Source: an uncultured Pelagibacteraceae bacterium
GTDB taxonomy: Bacteria; Pseudomonadota; Alphaproteobacteria; Pelagibacterales; Pelagibacteraceae
DNA length: 64,000 bases
Assembly: GCA_902555585.1 (NCBI GenBank)
Contig: CACDSY010000005.1
Coordinates: forward strand, 16,670 to 80,669
Direction of reading: 5' to 3'
In this document: positions 23,536 to 32,599 of the stretch, one piece after another
How positions within the stretch are numbered: the first letter of the stretch is position 1
Layout: every line of letters begins with the position of its first letter
Notes under the pieces: generated by a model
Seen by the model: the letters and a program-made list of their open reading frames with translations, nothing else
Told to the model about the DNA's origin: nothing
The model's database searches: none
Translations under genes and position numbers: made by a program

Positions 23536-24284
23536 ATAGATATAATTTTAATCACTTTTAATTTTGCGGTTTCTTCAATTAATTTAATGGTTTTTATTAT
23601 TGGCATTATTAATACTTTCTTCCTTGGACCGTATGCATGAATTAATTCACGCTTATTTAAACAGATGGCTACATGTCCCTTCCAAAAAATGATATCACCT
23701 TTTTTTAAAAATTTTTTATTCTTAACTCCTTTTTTGATTTTAACTTGATCTTTTGTGTCCCTTGGAAAGAACTTGTTGTTATATTTATAAAAAATTTGAA
23801 GTAATGATGAACAATCAATGCCTTCAAAAGTTTTACCACCCCACTTATATTTAATATTCAAAAAAAGTTTTAATATTTTACTAAAATTATAATTTCTTTT
23901 ATTTATCATTTCTAGTTCATTTAACTTTACCCACTTATTTTTCTCAAACATTCCAAAATTATTTTTTTTTTTTAGAATCTGAATCTCAGATGAGAATGGA
24001 AGGTATTTTTTTGTTGAAAATTGATTAGTATTTTTTGGTTGATAATAAATTTTTGATTTCAATTTATTAACTTTATGAGTTTTGTTTAAAACATTATTAA
24101 ATTTATTGATCTTTATAAAACCTATGTAATTATCAAAATCAGTTTTAATCTTAAAAAAATCTTTCTTTCTTCCTATTACACTAAATTTTTCACCGTATAC
24201 TAATTGAGTGCTTATATTCGATTTCTTTGAGGCCAGCTCATAAACGTTTAAAACGTAACTCTTACAAAAATAACTATTTTGCAC
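23532..24284 (-). CDS. NlpC/P60 family cell-wall hydrolase
   Basis: Probable peptidoglycan endopeptidase with a Cys/His papain-like active site. The C-terminal NlpC/P60 domain (about 140-250) has YKWGGKTFEGIDCSSLL with the catalytic Cys (residue 158 from the GTG start) and GHVAICL for the histidine. The first half looks like two SH3b-type domains. No signal peptide is evident, so location is uncertain. There is no ATG in the first 110 codons; GTG 24284 or TTG 24287, overlapping the ampG end, are the likely starts. Downstream of ampG, it fits cell-wall turnover. Confidence 0.85.
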   Translation of the reverse strand: MQNSYFCKSYVLNVYELASKKSNISTQLVYGEKFSVIGRKKDFFKIKTDFDNYIGFIKINKFNNVLNKTHKVNKLKSKIYYQPKNTNQFSTKKYLPFSSEIQILKKKNNFGMFEKNKWVKLNELEMINKRNYNFSKILKLFLNIKYKWGGKTFEGIDCSSLLQIFYKYNNKFFPRDTKDQVKIKKGVKNKKFLKKGDIIFWKGHVAICLNKRELIHAYGPRKKVLIMPIIKTIKLIEETAKLKVIKIISI

Positions 24285-25647
24285 CAATTTTTACTTTATT
24301 CTTTATTAACCATAGACAAATTAATGATGGAATCACCATTATGGTTGTTATTATAAAAAATGTACCCCAATCTCCATTTAACCAATCTACTAACGCACCT
24401 GAGGAAGAGGCAAGAGTAGTTCTTCCAGCAGTCCCTATAGATGCCAGTAATGCATATTGAGTTGCCGTATAGGTCCTATCTACTAGTAAAGAAATAAAGG
24501 CAACAAATGCAACTGTTGCAAATGCAGCTGTTATATCATCAGCTATTACAGCTATCGCAAACAATAACTCTGATTTCCCTGTCCAAGCCAATAGTGCAAA
24601 AAGTAAATTAGTTACAGCCATCAAGCCTCCAGCAAAAAACATAGTTTTAACTGTCCCAGCTCTCATCGCCATTACACCACCTATTAAAGTGAAAACGACA
24701 GTAGTTATCCATCCTAATCCTTTGGAGTAAATAGCTATTTGTCCTTTTGAAAATCCAATTTCTTTGTAAAAAACTATAGACATGCGTCCTAAAAATGCCT
24801 CACCTATTTTAAATAAAAACACAAATCCTAAAATCCCAACTGCAATTGCAAAACCATTTTTTTTGAAAAAACTTACTATTGGTCCACCAATAGTTCCTGA
24901 AATGTAAGCAATAAAATTTGTTAAAACATTATTTGATCCAAGTTTGTTTATAATTATTTGATCTGTTTCTTTTTGATTATTTTGTCTGTTATTATCAATT
25001 GGTTCATGAACAAACATTAAAAAAATATTCATTAGAATAATTAAAATACTTAAAACTAAAAAAGTAGCTTGCCAATAATCTGCCACTCCCATATTTTGAA
25101 AAAATTCAGCAGTAAATAATGCTACAACGCCTCCTAATTTATAACCAGTCCACCAACCAACTACTGCCATAGCTGCACCTGCTGCCATGGATTTTCCCTC
25201 ATTTGCATCAATTTGTTCAATTCTTAACGCATCAACAGTTATATCTTGGGTTGCAGAAGCTATCGCAATTATTAATCCAACACTAATCAAAAGTGCTAAA
25301 TTTTGTGTAGGATTTATAAAACTCCAAACTATCAAGCTGAGTAAAATGATTAATTGCATTAAGACAATCCAACCTCGTCTATGTCCTAATTTTTTTGTCA
25401 AAAGTGGAATTTGTATTCTATCAATTATTGGAGCCCATAAATAATTAAATGCATACACTCCAAATATTAATCCTGCCCAACCAATCGTTGATCTACTTAA
25501 TCCCTCTTCTTTTAGCCAAAGACTTAGACTACTTGCGATTAATACCCATGGAAAACCACTTATTGCCCCTAGAAGCAATATTCTTAACATCCTTATATCT
25601 TTATAAACTAATAATGAGTCAACCCAGCTCTGTTTTGTTTCAGACAT
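24274..25647 (-). CDS. ampG: AmpG-like MFS permease (muropeptide importer)
   Basis: Major facilitator protein of about 457 residues with roughly 12-14 hydrophobic segments. The N-terminus (RILLLGAISGFPWVLIASSL and LKEEGLSRSTIGWAGLI) and the ATQDITVDALRIEQI segment are AmpG hallmarks. AmpG imports GlcNAc-anhydroMurNAc peptides for cell-wall recycling. The ATG at 25647 is preceded by a strong GGAGGA site (25660-25655) located inside the end of trkH, so it is preferred over an upstream TTG. The amgK-murU recycling genes occur at 43321-44948. Confidence 0.88.
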   Translation of the reverse strand: MSETKQSWVDSLLVYKDIRMLRILLLGAISGFPWVLIASSLSLWLKEEGLSRSTIGWAGLIFGVYAFNYLWAPIIDRIQIPLLTKKLGHRRGWIVLMQLIILLSLIVWSFINPTQNLALLISVGLIIAIASATQDITVDALRIEQIDANEGKSMAAGAAMAVVGWWTGYKLGGVVALFTAEFFQNMGVADYWQATFLVLSILIILMNIFLMFVHEPIDNNRQNNQKETDQIIINKLGSNNVLTNFIAYISGTIGGPIVSFFKKNGFAIAVGILGFVFLFKIGEAFLGRMSIVFYKEIGFSKGQIAIYSKGLGWITTVVFTLIGGVMAMRAGTVKTMFFAGGLMAVTNLLFALLAWTGKSELLFAIAVIADDITAAFATVAFVAFISLLVDRTYTATQYALLASIGTAGRTTLASSSGALVDWLNGDWGTFFIITTIMVIPSLICLWLIKNKVKIGAK

Positions 25648-27095
25648 TAATATTTCCTCCAAAATGATGGAATAAACAATACTAATACGGCAAATAATTC
25701 TAATCTACCTAAAATCATCGCTATGCTTAAAATCCATTTTGAAAAATTAGATAAATTAGCAAAATTACCATTTGGACCTATAATATCACCTAAACCTGGT
25801 CCCACATTTGATATTGACGTTGCGGCAGCGGATATAGATGTTGTCAAATCTAAACCACTAATTGATAGAAGAGCTGTTATAATAAAAAAAATTACAATAT
25901 ATAGGAATATAAACGAAATAATTGATGCTAAAAATTTTTCATCGATATTGTTATTTTCATATTTAATTCTGAATATACCTCTTGGATAAATAACTTTCTT
26001 TAATTGCACGGAAATAAATTGGAATAAAATTTGGACTCTAAATATCTTAATTCCACAGGCTGTAGAGCCTGCACAACCACCAACAAACATTAGAATAAGA
26101 AAATAAATTAATGGGAATTGACCCCAATCACTAAAGTTTTGAGTTACATAACCAGTACCTGTTAAAATCGATATTACATTAAATGTAACTGACCTTATGC
26201 TAGTATCAATAAAACTTTGATTTTTTGTAAACAGATATAGATACATTAAAAGAATTGAAAAAAGGACAATCTTTATAAAAGTTTTTATCTGTGTATCATT
26301 AAAAAATATTTTTTTGTCTCCATTTAAGTACTTGATGTAGGCAATAAATGGAATACTTCCTAGAATTATAAATATAATTGATGTAAATTCGATAAGCGAA
26401 CTATCAAAATAGCCAATAGATTCATTATAATTTGAGAAACCTCCTGTCGCAATTGTTGTCATTGAGTGAACAACACTGTCAAAAAAGTTCATACCAAATA
26501 TTTTATAAAATAATGCACATATAAAAGTTAATCCGGAGTATACTAAGATCAATCTTAATGCTATTTCTTTTGATCTAGGTAAAATTTTTTCTGGGGTATC
26601 ACTCGTGGATATAATAAACAACTGCATTCCACCAATATTCATAAGTGGCATTAAAGTAATTGCCATCACAATGATTCCAATACCGCCTAACCATTGAAGC
26701 ATTCCCCTCCAGAGTAAGATACTTTTTGGAGTTTCATTTAAATTTGTAATTATAGTTGATCCAGTTGTGGTAATACCTGACATGCTCTCAAAAAAAGCGT
26801 CTGTAGCACTTAAACTTATCTCAGAAAATACAAATGGAAGTGAGCCAAAAATAGCAATACTCAACCAAGATAGTGCTGTTAAAAGAAAAGCTTGAGGTAA
26901 GCTAATTTTTTTATCATGATCTAAATTTGACAGTAAAAAGAGGATTCCAAATATAACAGTTACAATTCCAGAACTTATAAAACCCGAGTCAAGTTCATCA
27001 TAAAAAAACTGCGTTAAAATTGGCGCAATCATCGATAAACCTAAAATAATTTGTAAAATTCCTAGGGTAAAAAAAACTGTTTTATAATTGGACAT
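25647..27095 (-). CDS. trkH: Trk-type potassium uptake protein TrkH
   Basis: Inner-membrane potassium channel-like subunit with four M1-P-M2 repeats in 482 residues. The filter-like loops are visible as TTTGSTIITN, TIATGGFSNYNES, LTGTGYVTQNF and SISNVGPGLGDI. It normally works with the NAD-binding TrkA, which is not encoded in this window. The stop overlaps the ampG start by one base, so the two are in one transcript. It is divergent from lysK across 86 bases. Confidence 0.93.
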   Translation of the reverse strand: MSNYKTVFFTLGILQIILGLSMIAPILTQFFYDELDSGFISSGIVTVIFGILFLLSNLDHDKKISLPQAFLLTALSWLSIAIFGSLPFVFSEISLSATDAFFESMSGITTTGSTIITNLNETPKSILLWRGMLQWLGGIGIIVMAITLMPLMNIGGMQLFIISTSDTPEKILPRSKEIALRLILVYSGLTFICALFYKIFGMNFFDSVVHSMTTIATGGFSNYNESIGYFDSSLIEFTSIIFIILGSIPFIAYIKYLNGDKKIFFNDTQIKTFIKIVLFSILLMYLYLFTKNQSFIDTSIRSVTFNVISILTGTGYVTQNFSDWGQFPLIYFLILMFVGGCAGSTACGIKIFRVQILFQFISVQLKKVIYPRGIFRIKYENNNIDEKFLASIISFIFLYIVIFFIITALLSISGLDLTTSISAAATSISNVGPGLGDIIGPNGNFANLSNFSKWILSIAMILGRLELFAVLVLFIPSFWRKY

Positions 27096-27181
27096 TTTGA
27101 TTGGACATTATTTTATGGTAAATAAATTTCAACTCTATAAGAATTATTAAAAACGTTATTTTATAGGCTGTTTAATTAAAA

Positions 27182-28750
27182 GTGATAGATAAAACTAACA
27201 TAGACAAAACAAATGCTTGGCCCTTTGTTGAAGCTAAAAAGCTTCTAAGAGAGAGAAAAAAAAATATTGAAAATAAGGGAAAAATTATTCTTCAAACAGG
27301 ATATGGTCCGAGCGGCTTACCACACATTGGTACATTTGGTGAAGTGGCAAGAACCTCAATGATTGTTAATGCTTTAAACCATTTATCAGACTTTCCTAAA
27401 GAAATAATTACTTTTTCTGACGATATGGATGGACTAAGAAAAGTTCCTGAAAATATTCCTAATCCTAAAAAACTTGAAGAAAACCTTCACAAACCCTTAA
27501 CTCAAGTTCCAGATCCTTTTGGAAAATTTAACAGTTTTGGTGAACATAATAATGAAATGTTAAAAACTTTTTTAGATAAATTTAGGTTTGAATATAGTTT
27601 TAAAAGTTCATCAGTTTTATATAAGTCTGGTTTTTTCAATGATACATTAAAATTAATTTTAGAAAACTATGAAGGAATAATGAATATAATTATTCCCACT
27701 CTCGGTAAAGAAAGACAAAAAACATATTCTCCATTTTTACCAATATGTCCGGATACAGGGGTTGTATTAGAAATACCAGTCTCAGAATTAGATATTAAAA
27801 ATTTAAAAATAATTTTTGATAACAATGGTAAAAAATTAGAACAAAGTATTTTAGATGGAAATTGTAAATTACAATGGAAAGTAGATTGGGCTATGAGATG
27901 GTATGCCCTTGATGTAGATTTTGAAATGTATGGTAAAGATTTGATTGAGAGTGCAATTTTATCAACAAAGATCATAAAACTATTAGGTAAGCCAAATCCA
28001 TCTGGTTTTGCATATGAGTTATTTTTAGATGAAAAAGGTGAAAAAATATCTAAGTCAAAAGGGAATGGTATTACAATCGATCAATGGTTAGAGTATGCAT
28101 CACCTGAAAGCCTCTCTTTGTATATGTATCAAAATCCAAAAAGAGCAAAAAAACTTTATAGAGAAGTAGTACCAAAGGCTGTAGATGAATATCTTGATTT
28201 TATTGAAAAAGGTAAAACTCAAAACGAACTTCAAAAACTAATGAACCCTGTTTGGCATGTTCATAATTCGGTAATGCCAGAAGAAAATTCAATTATGTCC
28301 TTCTCAATGCTTTTAAATTTAGTTGAGACCAGCAATGCTGATAGTAAAGAATTACTTTGGAAGTTTGTAAAAAAATATAAGAAAGATATTAATGAGGAAA
28401 TGCATCCTATTTTTGATAAGTTAATATCTTATGCAATTAAATATTTTAATGACTTTATAAAATCTAAAAAAATTTATAAAAAACCAAATGAAAGCGAAAA
28501 AATTGCTTTAAACGCTTTAGTAAAATCTTTAGATAACTGCGATGACGCAATGAAACCAGAGGACATTCAGACTACAATTTATACAGTCGGTAAAGAAAAT
28601 GGCTATAAAGAAAATTTGCGTGATTGGTTCAAGTTAATATATGAGGTAGTTTTTGGAGTGGAAAATGGGCCTCGATTTGGTTTTTTTATAAGCTTTTTTG
28701 GGGTTCAAGAAACTAAAGAATTAATAAAAGGTAAATTAGAAAATGTTTAA
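27182..28750 (+). CDS. lysK: Lysyl-tRNA synthetase, class I
   Basis: Charges tRNA-Lys. The 522-residue protein is the class I (archaeal-type) enzyme: PSGLPHIGTFGE holds the HIGH-like motif (HIGT, 48-51) and KISKS (288-292) is the KMSKS motif. The zinc/insert region between them and the C-terminal helical anticodon cage follow family order. Class I LysRS replaces class II LysS in many alphaproteobacteria. The start is GTG 27182 without a clear Shine-Dalgarno site. It overlaps pyrD by 8 bases. Confidence 0.95.
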   Translation: MIDKTNIDKTNAWPFVEAKKLLRERKKNIENKGKIILQTGYGPSGLPHIGTFGEVARTSMIVNALNHLSDFPKEIITFSDDMDGLRKVPENIPNPKKLEENLHKPLTQVPDPFGKFNSFGEHNNEMLKTFLDKFRFEYSFKSSSVLYKSGFFNDTLKLILENYEGIMNIIIPTLGKERQKTYSPFLPICPDTGVVLEIPVSELDIKNLKIIFDNNGKKLEQSILDGNCKLQWKVDWAMRWYALDVDFEMYGKDLIESAILSTKIIKLLGKPNPSGFAYELFLDEKGEKISKSKGNGITIDQWLEYASPESLSLYMYQNPKRAKKLYREVVPKAVDEYLDFIEKGKTQNELQKLMNPVWHVHNSVMPEENSIMSFSMLLNLVETSNADSKELLWKFVKKYKKDINEEMHPIFDKLISYAIKYFNDFIKSKKIYKKPNESEKIALNALVKSLDNCDDAMKPEDIQTTIYTVGKENGYKENLRDWFKLIYEVVFGVENGPRFGFFISFFGVQETKELIKGKLENV

Positions 28751-29783
28751 TATTTTAAGACCACTAATATTTAAATTTAGCCCTGAGGTAGCTCATTCTT
28801 TAGCAATAAAAGCATTAAAATTAAATAATATTCCTTATCCAAAACCCAAAGATAATCATATTTTAGAAACGACTTTTTGTGAAAAAAAATTATCTTCACC
28901 AATTGGTGTTGCTGCTGGGTTTGATAAAAATGCTGAAGTATATAATCCTCTGTTTAATCTTGGATTTGGTTTTGTCGAAGTAGGGACAATTACTCCAAAG
29001 CCCCAATTTGGTAACCCTAAACCAAGAGTTTTTAGACTTGAAGAAGATGAAGCTCTTATAAATAGATTAGGTTTTAATAATTCTGGTTCAGAACAAATTA
29101 GTAAGAGAATTAAGGAAAATAATAAAAAAGGTTTTTTAGGAATAAATATTGGACCAAATAAAGACTCCACTAATAGAGTCGATGATTATTTAATTTGTTT
29201 TCGTAAATTTTATAATTTAGCTGATTATATAACTATAAACATATCCTCACCAAATACAGAAAATTTAAGAAACTTTCATAACCAGGATGAACTCAATTCA
29301 TTGATTGACAAACTAAAAAATGAAAAAAAAGAGTTAAATTCAAACATTCCACTAGCAATCAAAGTCTCACCTGATCTTAATGATGATCAGATTAATGAAG
29401 TATCCAAGATTATTATGGATCAAGAAATAGGAATTATTATTGTTTCCAACACCACAGACAAGAATAGAGAAAATTTAAAAAATATAAATAAATTGGAAAA
29501 GGGTGGACTGTCAGGAAAACCAATTGAAAAAATTTCAAATGAGGCAATTTCTAAATTTTATAAAATTCTAAAAAATAAAACAAAAATAATAGGAGTTGGC
29601 GGTGTTAGCAATGGACAAGATGCTTTTGAAAAAATCACTTCTGGTGCAACACTTGTTCAATTATATACTGGAATGGTGTATAGAGGTCCTCGTATAGCTT
29701 CAAAAATAAGTAAAGAATTAATTGATTTATTAAAAAATAAGGGTTTTAAAAATGTTTCAGAGGCTATTGGAACTAAAAATTAA
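28743..29783 (+). CDS. pyrD: Dihydroorotate dehydrogenase (quinone), class 2
   Basis: FMN enzyme of the inner membrane that oxidises dihydroorotate to orotate with quinone in pyrimidine synthesis. The 346 residues include the N-terminal membrane-associating helix of class 2 enzymes (FNILRPLIFKFSPEVAHSLA), PIGVAAGFDKNAE, the INISSPNTENLR signature, VSNTT, and the FMN phosphate loop GVGGVSNGQDAFEKI. The start overlaps lysK by 8 bases. Confidence 0.95.
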   Translation: MFNILRPLIFKFSPEVAHSLAIKALKLNNIPYPKPKDNHILETTFCEKKLSSPIGVAAGFDKNAEVYNPLFNLGFGFVEVGTITPKPQFGNPKPRVFRLEEDEALINRLGFNNSGSEQISKRIKENNKKGFLGINIGPNKDSTNRVDDYLICFRKFYNLADYITINISSPNTENLRNFHNQDELNSLIDKLKNEKKELNSNIPLAIKVSPDLNDDQINEVSKIIMDQEIGIIIVSNTTDKNRENLKNINKLEKGGLSGKPIEKISNEAISKFYKILKNKTKIIGVGGVSNGQDAFEKITSGATLVQLYTGMVYRGPRIASKISKELIDLLKNKGFKNVSEAIGTKN

Positions 29784-29785
29784 TC

Positions 29786-29814
29786 TTGACGCGATAAGAT
29801 TCAGATCCTATATA
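29786..29814 (+). promoter_or_regulatory. rpmB promoter placed next to the start codon
   Basis: TTGACG (29786-29791) and TATATA (29809-29814) are separated by 17 bases, a strong sigma-70 type pair. The expected start at about 29820-29822 leaves only some 5 bases before the rpmB ATG at 29827. No Shine-Dalgarno sequence fits in so short a leader. Confidence 0.65.
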
Positions 29815-29826
29815 GGCTCATAATTT

Positions 29827-30108
29827 ATGTCTAAAAAATGCGAACTTACTGGAAAAATCCCACTCAAGGGTCATAACGTTAGTCATGCTAACAATAAGAC
29901 TAAAAGAAGATTTCTTCCAAATCTAAAAAAAGTTAAGTTTAAAAGTGAGCTACTTAAGAGAAGTTTAAGATTAACCGTCTCAAATGCTGGTGTTCGATCA
30001 GTAGATAAAAAAGGCAGTTTTGACCAATTTCTTATTTCAGCTAAGTCTAGAGATTTATCATTAAGACTAAAAAAATTAAAAAAATCCTTAGTTAGTAAAT
30101 CAGCATAA
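29827..30108 (+). CDS. rpmB: 50S ribosomal protein L28
   Basis: Large-subunit ribosomal protein of 93 residues. The N-terminus [31 protein letters not shown] (zinc-finger cysteines of the ancestral form are mostly lost) and [27 protein letters not shown] are standard for alphaproteobacterial L28. It overlaps the next gene by one base. A promoter with a predicted start only a few bases upstream suggests a very short or absent leader. Confidence 0.96.
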   Translation: MSKKCELTGKIPLKGHNVSHANNKTKRRFLPNLKKVKFKSELLKRSLRLTVSNAGVRSVDKKGSFDQFLISAKSRDLSLRLKKLKKSLVSKSA

Positions 30109-30656
30109 TGAATAGAGTATTTTTAACACTCTCATTTTTAATGGGATTGGTTGTCTTAGCATCTAATTATTTAGTTCAATTTCCAATTCAATATTATGGT
30201 CTTCAAGAAATTCTTACATATGGAGCATTCAGTTATCCAGTAGCTTTTTTAATAACTGATCTAGCGAATAGATCTTTTGGCAAATTAGTTGCTAGAAAAG
30301 TTGTATATATAGGGTTTACAATAGGAATTTTGTTTACACTAATTTTCTCAACAAATTTTGCAGATTTAATCTCAGTAAGAATAGCAATTGGTTCAGGAAC
30401 AGCATTTATAATTGCTCAATTACTGGATGTACAAATATTTGATCAATTAAGACAAAAAAAATGGTTTATTGCACCACTTGCCTCTTCATTAATTGGTTCT
30501 ACCGTTGATACATTTTTATTCTTTTCAATTTCATTTTATGGAACAGGAATACCTTGGGTAACACTTTCCTTAGGAGATTTAGCAGTAAAAATTTTTGTAG
30601 CTTTAATAATGTTGATACCTTTTAGATTATTATTAGGTACTTTAAAAGCTGCATAA
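30108..30656 (+). CDS. yhhQ: Queuosine precursor transporter (VUT/YhhQ family)
   Basis: Inner-membrane protein of 182 residues with about five or six hydrophobic helices. The VUT/YhhQ signature SYPVAFLITDLANRSFGKLVARKVVYIGF is present, along with AQLLDVQIFDQLR and the GSTVDTFLFFSISF segment. Family members import queuosine precursors such as preQ0 or preQ1; substrate here is inferred from the family. It is translationally coupled to rpmB by a one-base overlap, and ends one base from the convergent aguA stop. Confidence 0.85.
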   Translation: MNRVFLTLSFLMGLVVLASNYLVQFPIQYYGLQEILTYGAFSYPVAFLITDLANRSFGKLVARKVVYIGFTIGILFTLIFSTNFADLISVRIAIGSGTAFIIAQLLDVQIFDQLRQKKWFIAPLASSLIGSTVDTFLFFSISFYGTGIPWVTLSLGDLAVKIFVALIMLIPFRLLLGTLKAA

Positions 30657-30657
30657 T

Positions 30658-31722
30658 TCAAATTTTTGGTTCCTGTTGTGTCATGCAGTGAATGGCTCCA
30701 AAACCCCAAATTAAATCACTACAATCAATACCAACAACCTTTCTATTTGTAAAAAATTTTCTAAAAATTTTTAAAACTTTTTTGTCTTCTTTTACATTAA
30801 ATACTGGAACCAAGACTGTTTTATTGCTTATGAAAAAATTTAAATAACTTGCTGGGACACGAGTTTTGTTTATGACAACTGGGCTTGGCATAGGAATCTT
30901 TATAATTTTAAATTTTTTTCCATTTTCATCACAACTATTTCTTAATATTTTTAAATTTTCTTTAAGAGCTTTATAATTTTTATCTGATCTATTATTTTCT
31001 ATAGCTATCATAATTGTACTTTTTGAGACAAATCTTGCAATATCATCGATATGACCGTGTGTGTCATCTCCAAAAATTCCTTTATTAAGCCAAATAAAAT
31101 TTTTTGCATTTAAGTATTTTGAAAATAGATTTTCATAATCAATTTTTTTGAATCCTTTATTTCTCTCTTGTTTTCTACTTAATAAGCACTCCTTTGTAAG
31201 CAATATGGAGCCTGATCCATTGTTGTCAAATACACCTCCTTCCATCACTACTCTTACAAATTTTTTTGAATTTACTTTTTTAGGCAGAATACTTTTAATA
31301 TTTAAGTACCTTCTAATATAATTATTGATTTTGTTATCATTTCCGAAATTTTTATATTTTGACCAGGCATTAAATTTAAAATCAAGCATGGTCATTTTTC
31401 GATTTTTCTTGTTGACTAAAAATATTGGTCCAGAATCTCTTAGCCAAAGTCTGTCCGTCTTAAGTTTATGAAATTTAATTTTAGAAATATTACAACCTAG
31501 TTTTTTTAAATATATTCTTGTGTTATTTATATTTTTGCTGTTATTGACTAATAAATCTATTCTTTGATCTTTTGTTAAATATTTTATTATTTTTCCAACT
31601 ACATTTGGAATTTTTTCAAATAGTCCAGGCCAATCATTTTTATTATGTGGCCACGCAATCCAAACTGATTTTTGAGGCTCCCATTCTGCTGGCATTCTAA
31701 ATTCATCTATTTTTTTAATCAT
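30658..31722 (-). CDS. aguA: Agmatine deiminase
   Basis: Converts agmatine to N-carbamoylputrescine and ammonia in the arginine route to putrescine. It belongs to the peptidylarginine-deiminase-like family, 354 residues. Motifs: MPAEWEPQKSVWIAWPHN at the start, RDSGPIFL, VMEGGVFDNNGSGS, GDDTHGHIDDIARF, and the catalytic Cys346 in GAIHCMTQQEP at the end. It overlaps aguB by 8 bases. The upstream decarboxylase and deoxyhypusine synthase-like genes make a polyamine cluster. Confidence 0.93.
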   Translation of the reverse strand: MIKKIDEFRMPAEWEPQKSVWIAWPHNKNDWPGLFEKIPNVVGKIIKYLTKDQRIDLLVNNSKNINNTRIYLKKLGCNISKIKFHKLKTDRLWLRDSGPIFLVNKKNRKMTMLDFKFNAWSKYKNFGNDNKINNYIRRYLNIKSILPKKVNSKKFVRVVMEGGVFDNNGSGSILLTKECLLSRKQERNKGFKKIDYENLFSKYLNAKNFIWLNKGIFGDDTHGHIDDIARFVSKSTIMIAIENNRSDKNYKALKENLKILRNSCDENGKKFKIIKIPMPSPVVINKTRVPASYLNFFISNKTVLVPVFNVKEDKKVLKIFRKFFTNRKVVGIDCSDLIWGFGAIHCMTQQEPKI

Positions 31723-32599
31723 CTTCAGGATTTTTAAGAATATCTTTATAAAATTCAGTTCTTCTATCTCTTAAAAAAGGCCAGTGTTGTCTAGCAGTGT
31801 CTATTTTTTTATAATCAACTTCGCAAACTAAAATATCTTCTTTCTTATTTCCTGCTTTTGCAATTATTTTACCACTAGGGTCAATCACCATTGAATTACC
31901 CCAAAATTCAATTTTTTTTTTCCCTTTTTTTTCTACCCCAACTCTATTTATAGCAGCCACATAAGTTCCATTAGCAATAGCATGAGATTTTTGTATTGTA
32001 ATCCAAGAGTCTAATTGAGATTTTCCAAACTTTCTTTTTTCTTTTGGATGCCATCCAATAGCAGTAGGATAAAAAATAATTTGAGCTCCTTTTAAAGCCG
32101 TTAGTCTAGCGGCTTCGGGGAACCATTGATCCCAACATATAAGAGGACCTATCCTTCCAAATTTTGTTTTAACACTTTGAAATCCAAGGTCTCCAGGACT
32201 GAAATAAAATTTTTCATAATATCCTGGGTCATCAGGTATGTGCATCTTACGATATTTAGATAAAATATTTCCATTTTCATTAATAATGATACTAGTGTTA
32301 TGATAAAACCCAGATGTCTTTTTTTCAAACATCGTAATATTTAATACAACACCAAGCTCTTTTGCTAGATCGCAAAATATTCTAGATGTTATTCCTGGAA
32401 TTTTTTCTGCTAATTTAAAGTTTGAATGACTTTCTGTTTGGCAAAAATAATTAGTCAAAAATAGTTCCGGTAGACAAATTATCTTTGCTTTTTTTTTTGC
32501 AGCTTTTTTTATATTTTTTATAGCTAAATCAATATTAGATTGAATTGTCCCTAAAGATTTACTTTGTATTAAACCGATTTTGATTTTTTTGATCATCAA
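31715..32599 (-). CDS. aguB: N-carbamoylputrescine amidase
   Basis: Nitrilase-superfamily amidase of 294 residues that releases putrescine from N-carbamoylputrescine. The catalytic triad is visible: Glu45 in LPELFLTNYF, Lys118 in YRKMHIPDDPGYYEKFYF, and Cys155 in GPLICWDQWFPEAAR. The HIPDDPGYYEK segment is characteristic of the AguB branch. It is placed between aguA (8-base overlap) and the deoxyhypusine synthase-like gene (directly abutting). Confidence 0.92.
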   Translation of the reverse strand: MMIKKIKIGLIQSKSLGTIQSNIDLAIKNIKKAAKKKAKIICLPELFLTNYFCQTESHSNFKLAEKIPGITSRIFCDLAKELGVVLNITMFEKKTSGFYHNTSIIINENGNILSKYRKMHIPDDPGYYEKFYFSPGDLGFQSVKTKFGRIGPLICWDQWFPEAARLTALKGAQIIFYPTAIGWHPKEKRKFGKSQLDSWITIQKSHAIANGTYVAAINRVGVEKKGKKKIEFWGNSMVIDPSGKIIAKAGNKKEDILVCEVDYKKIDTARQHWPFLRDRRTEFYKDILKNPEDD

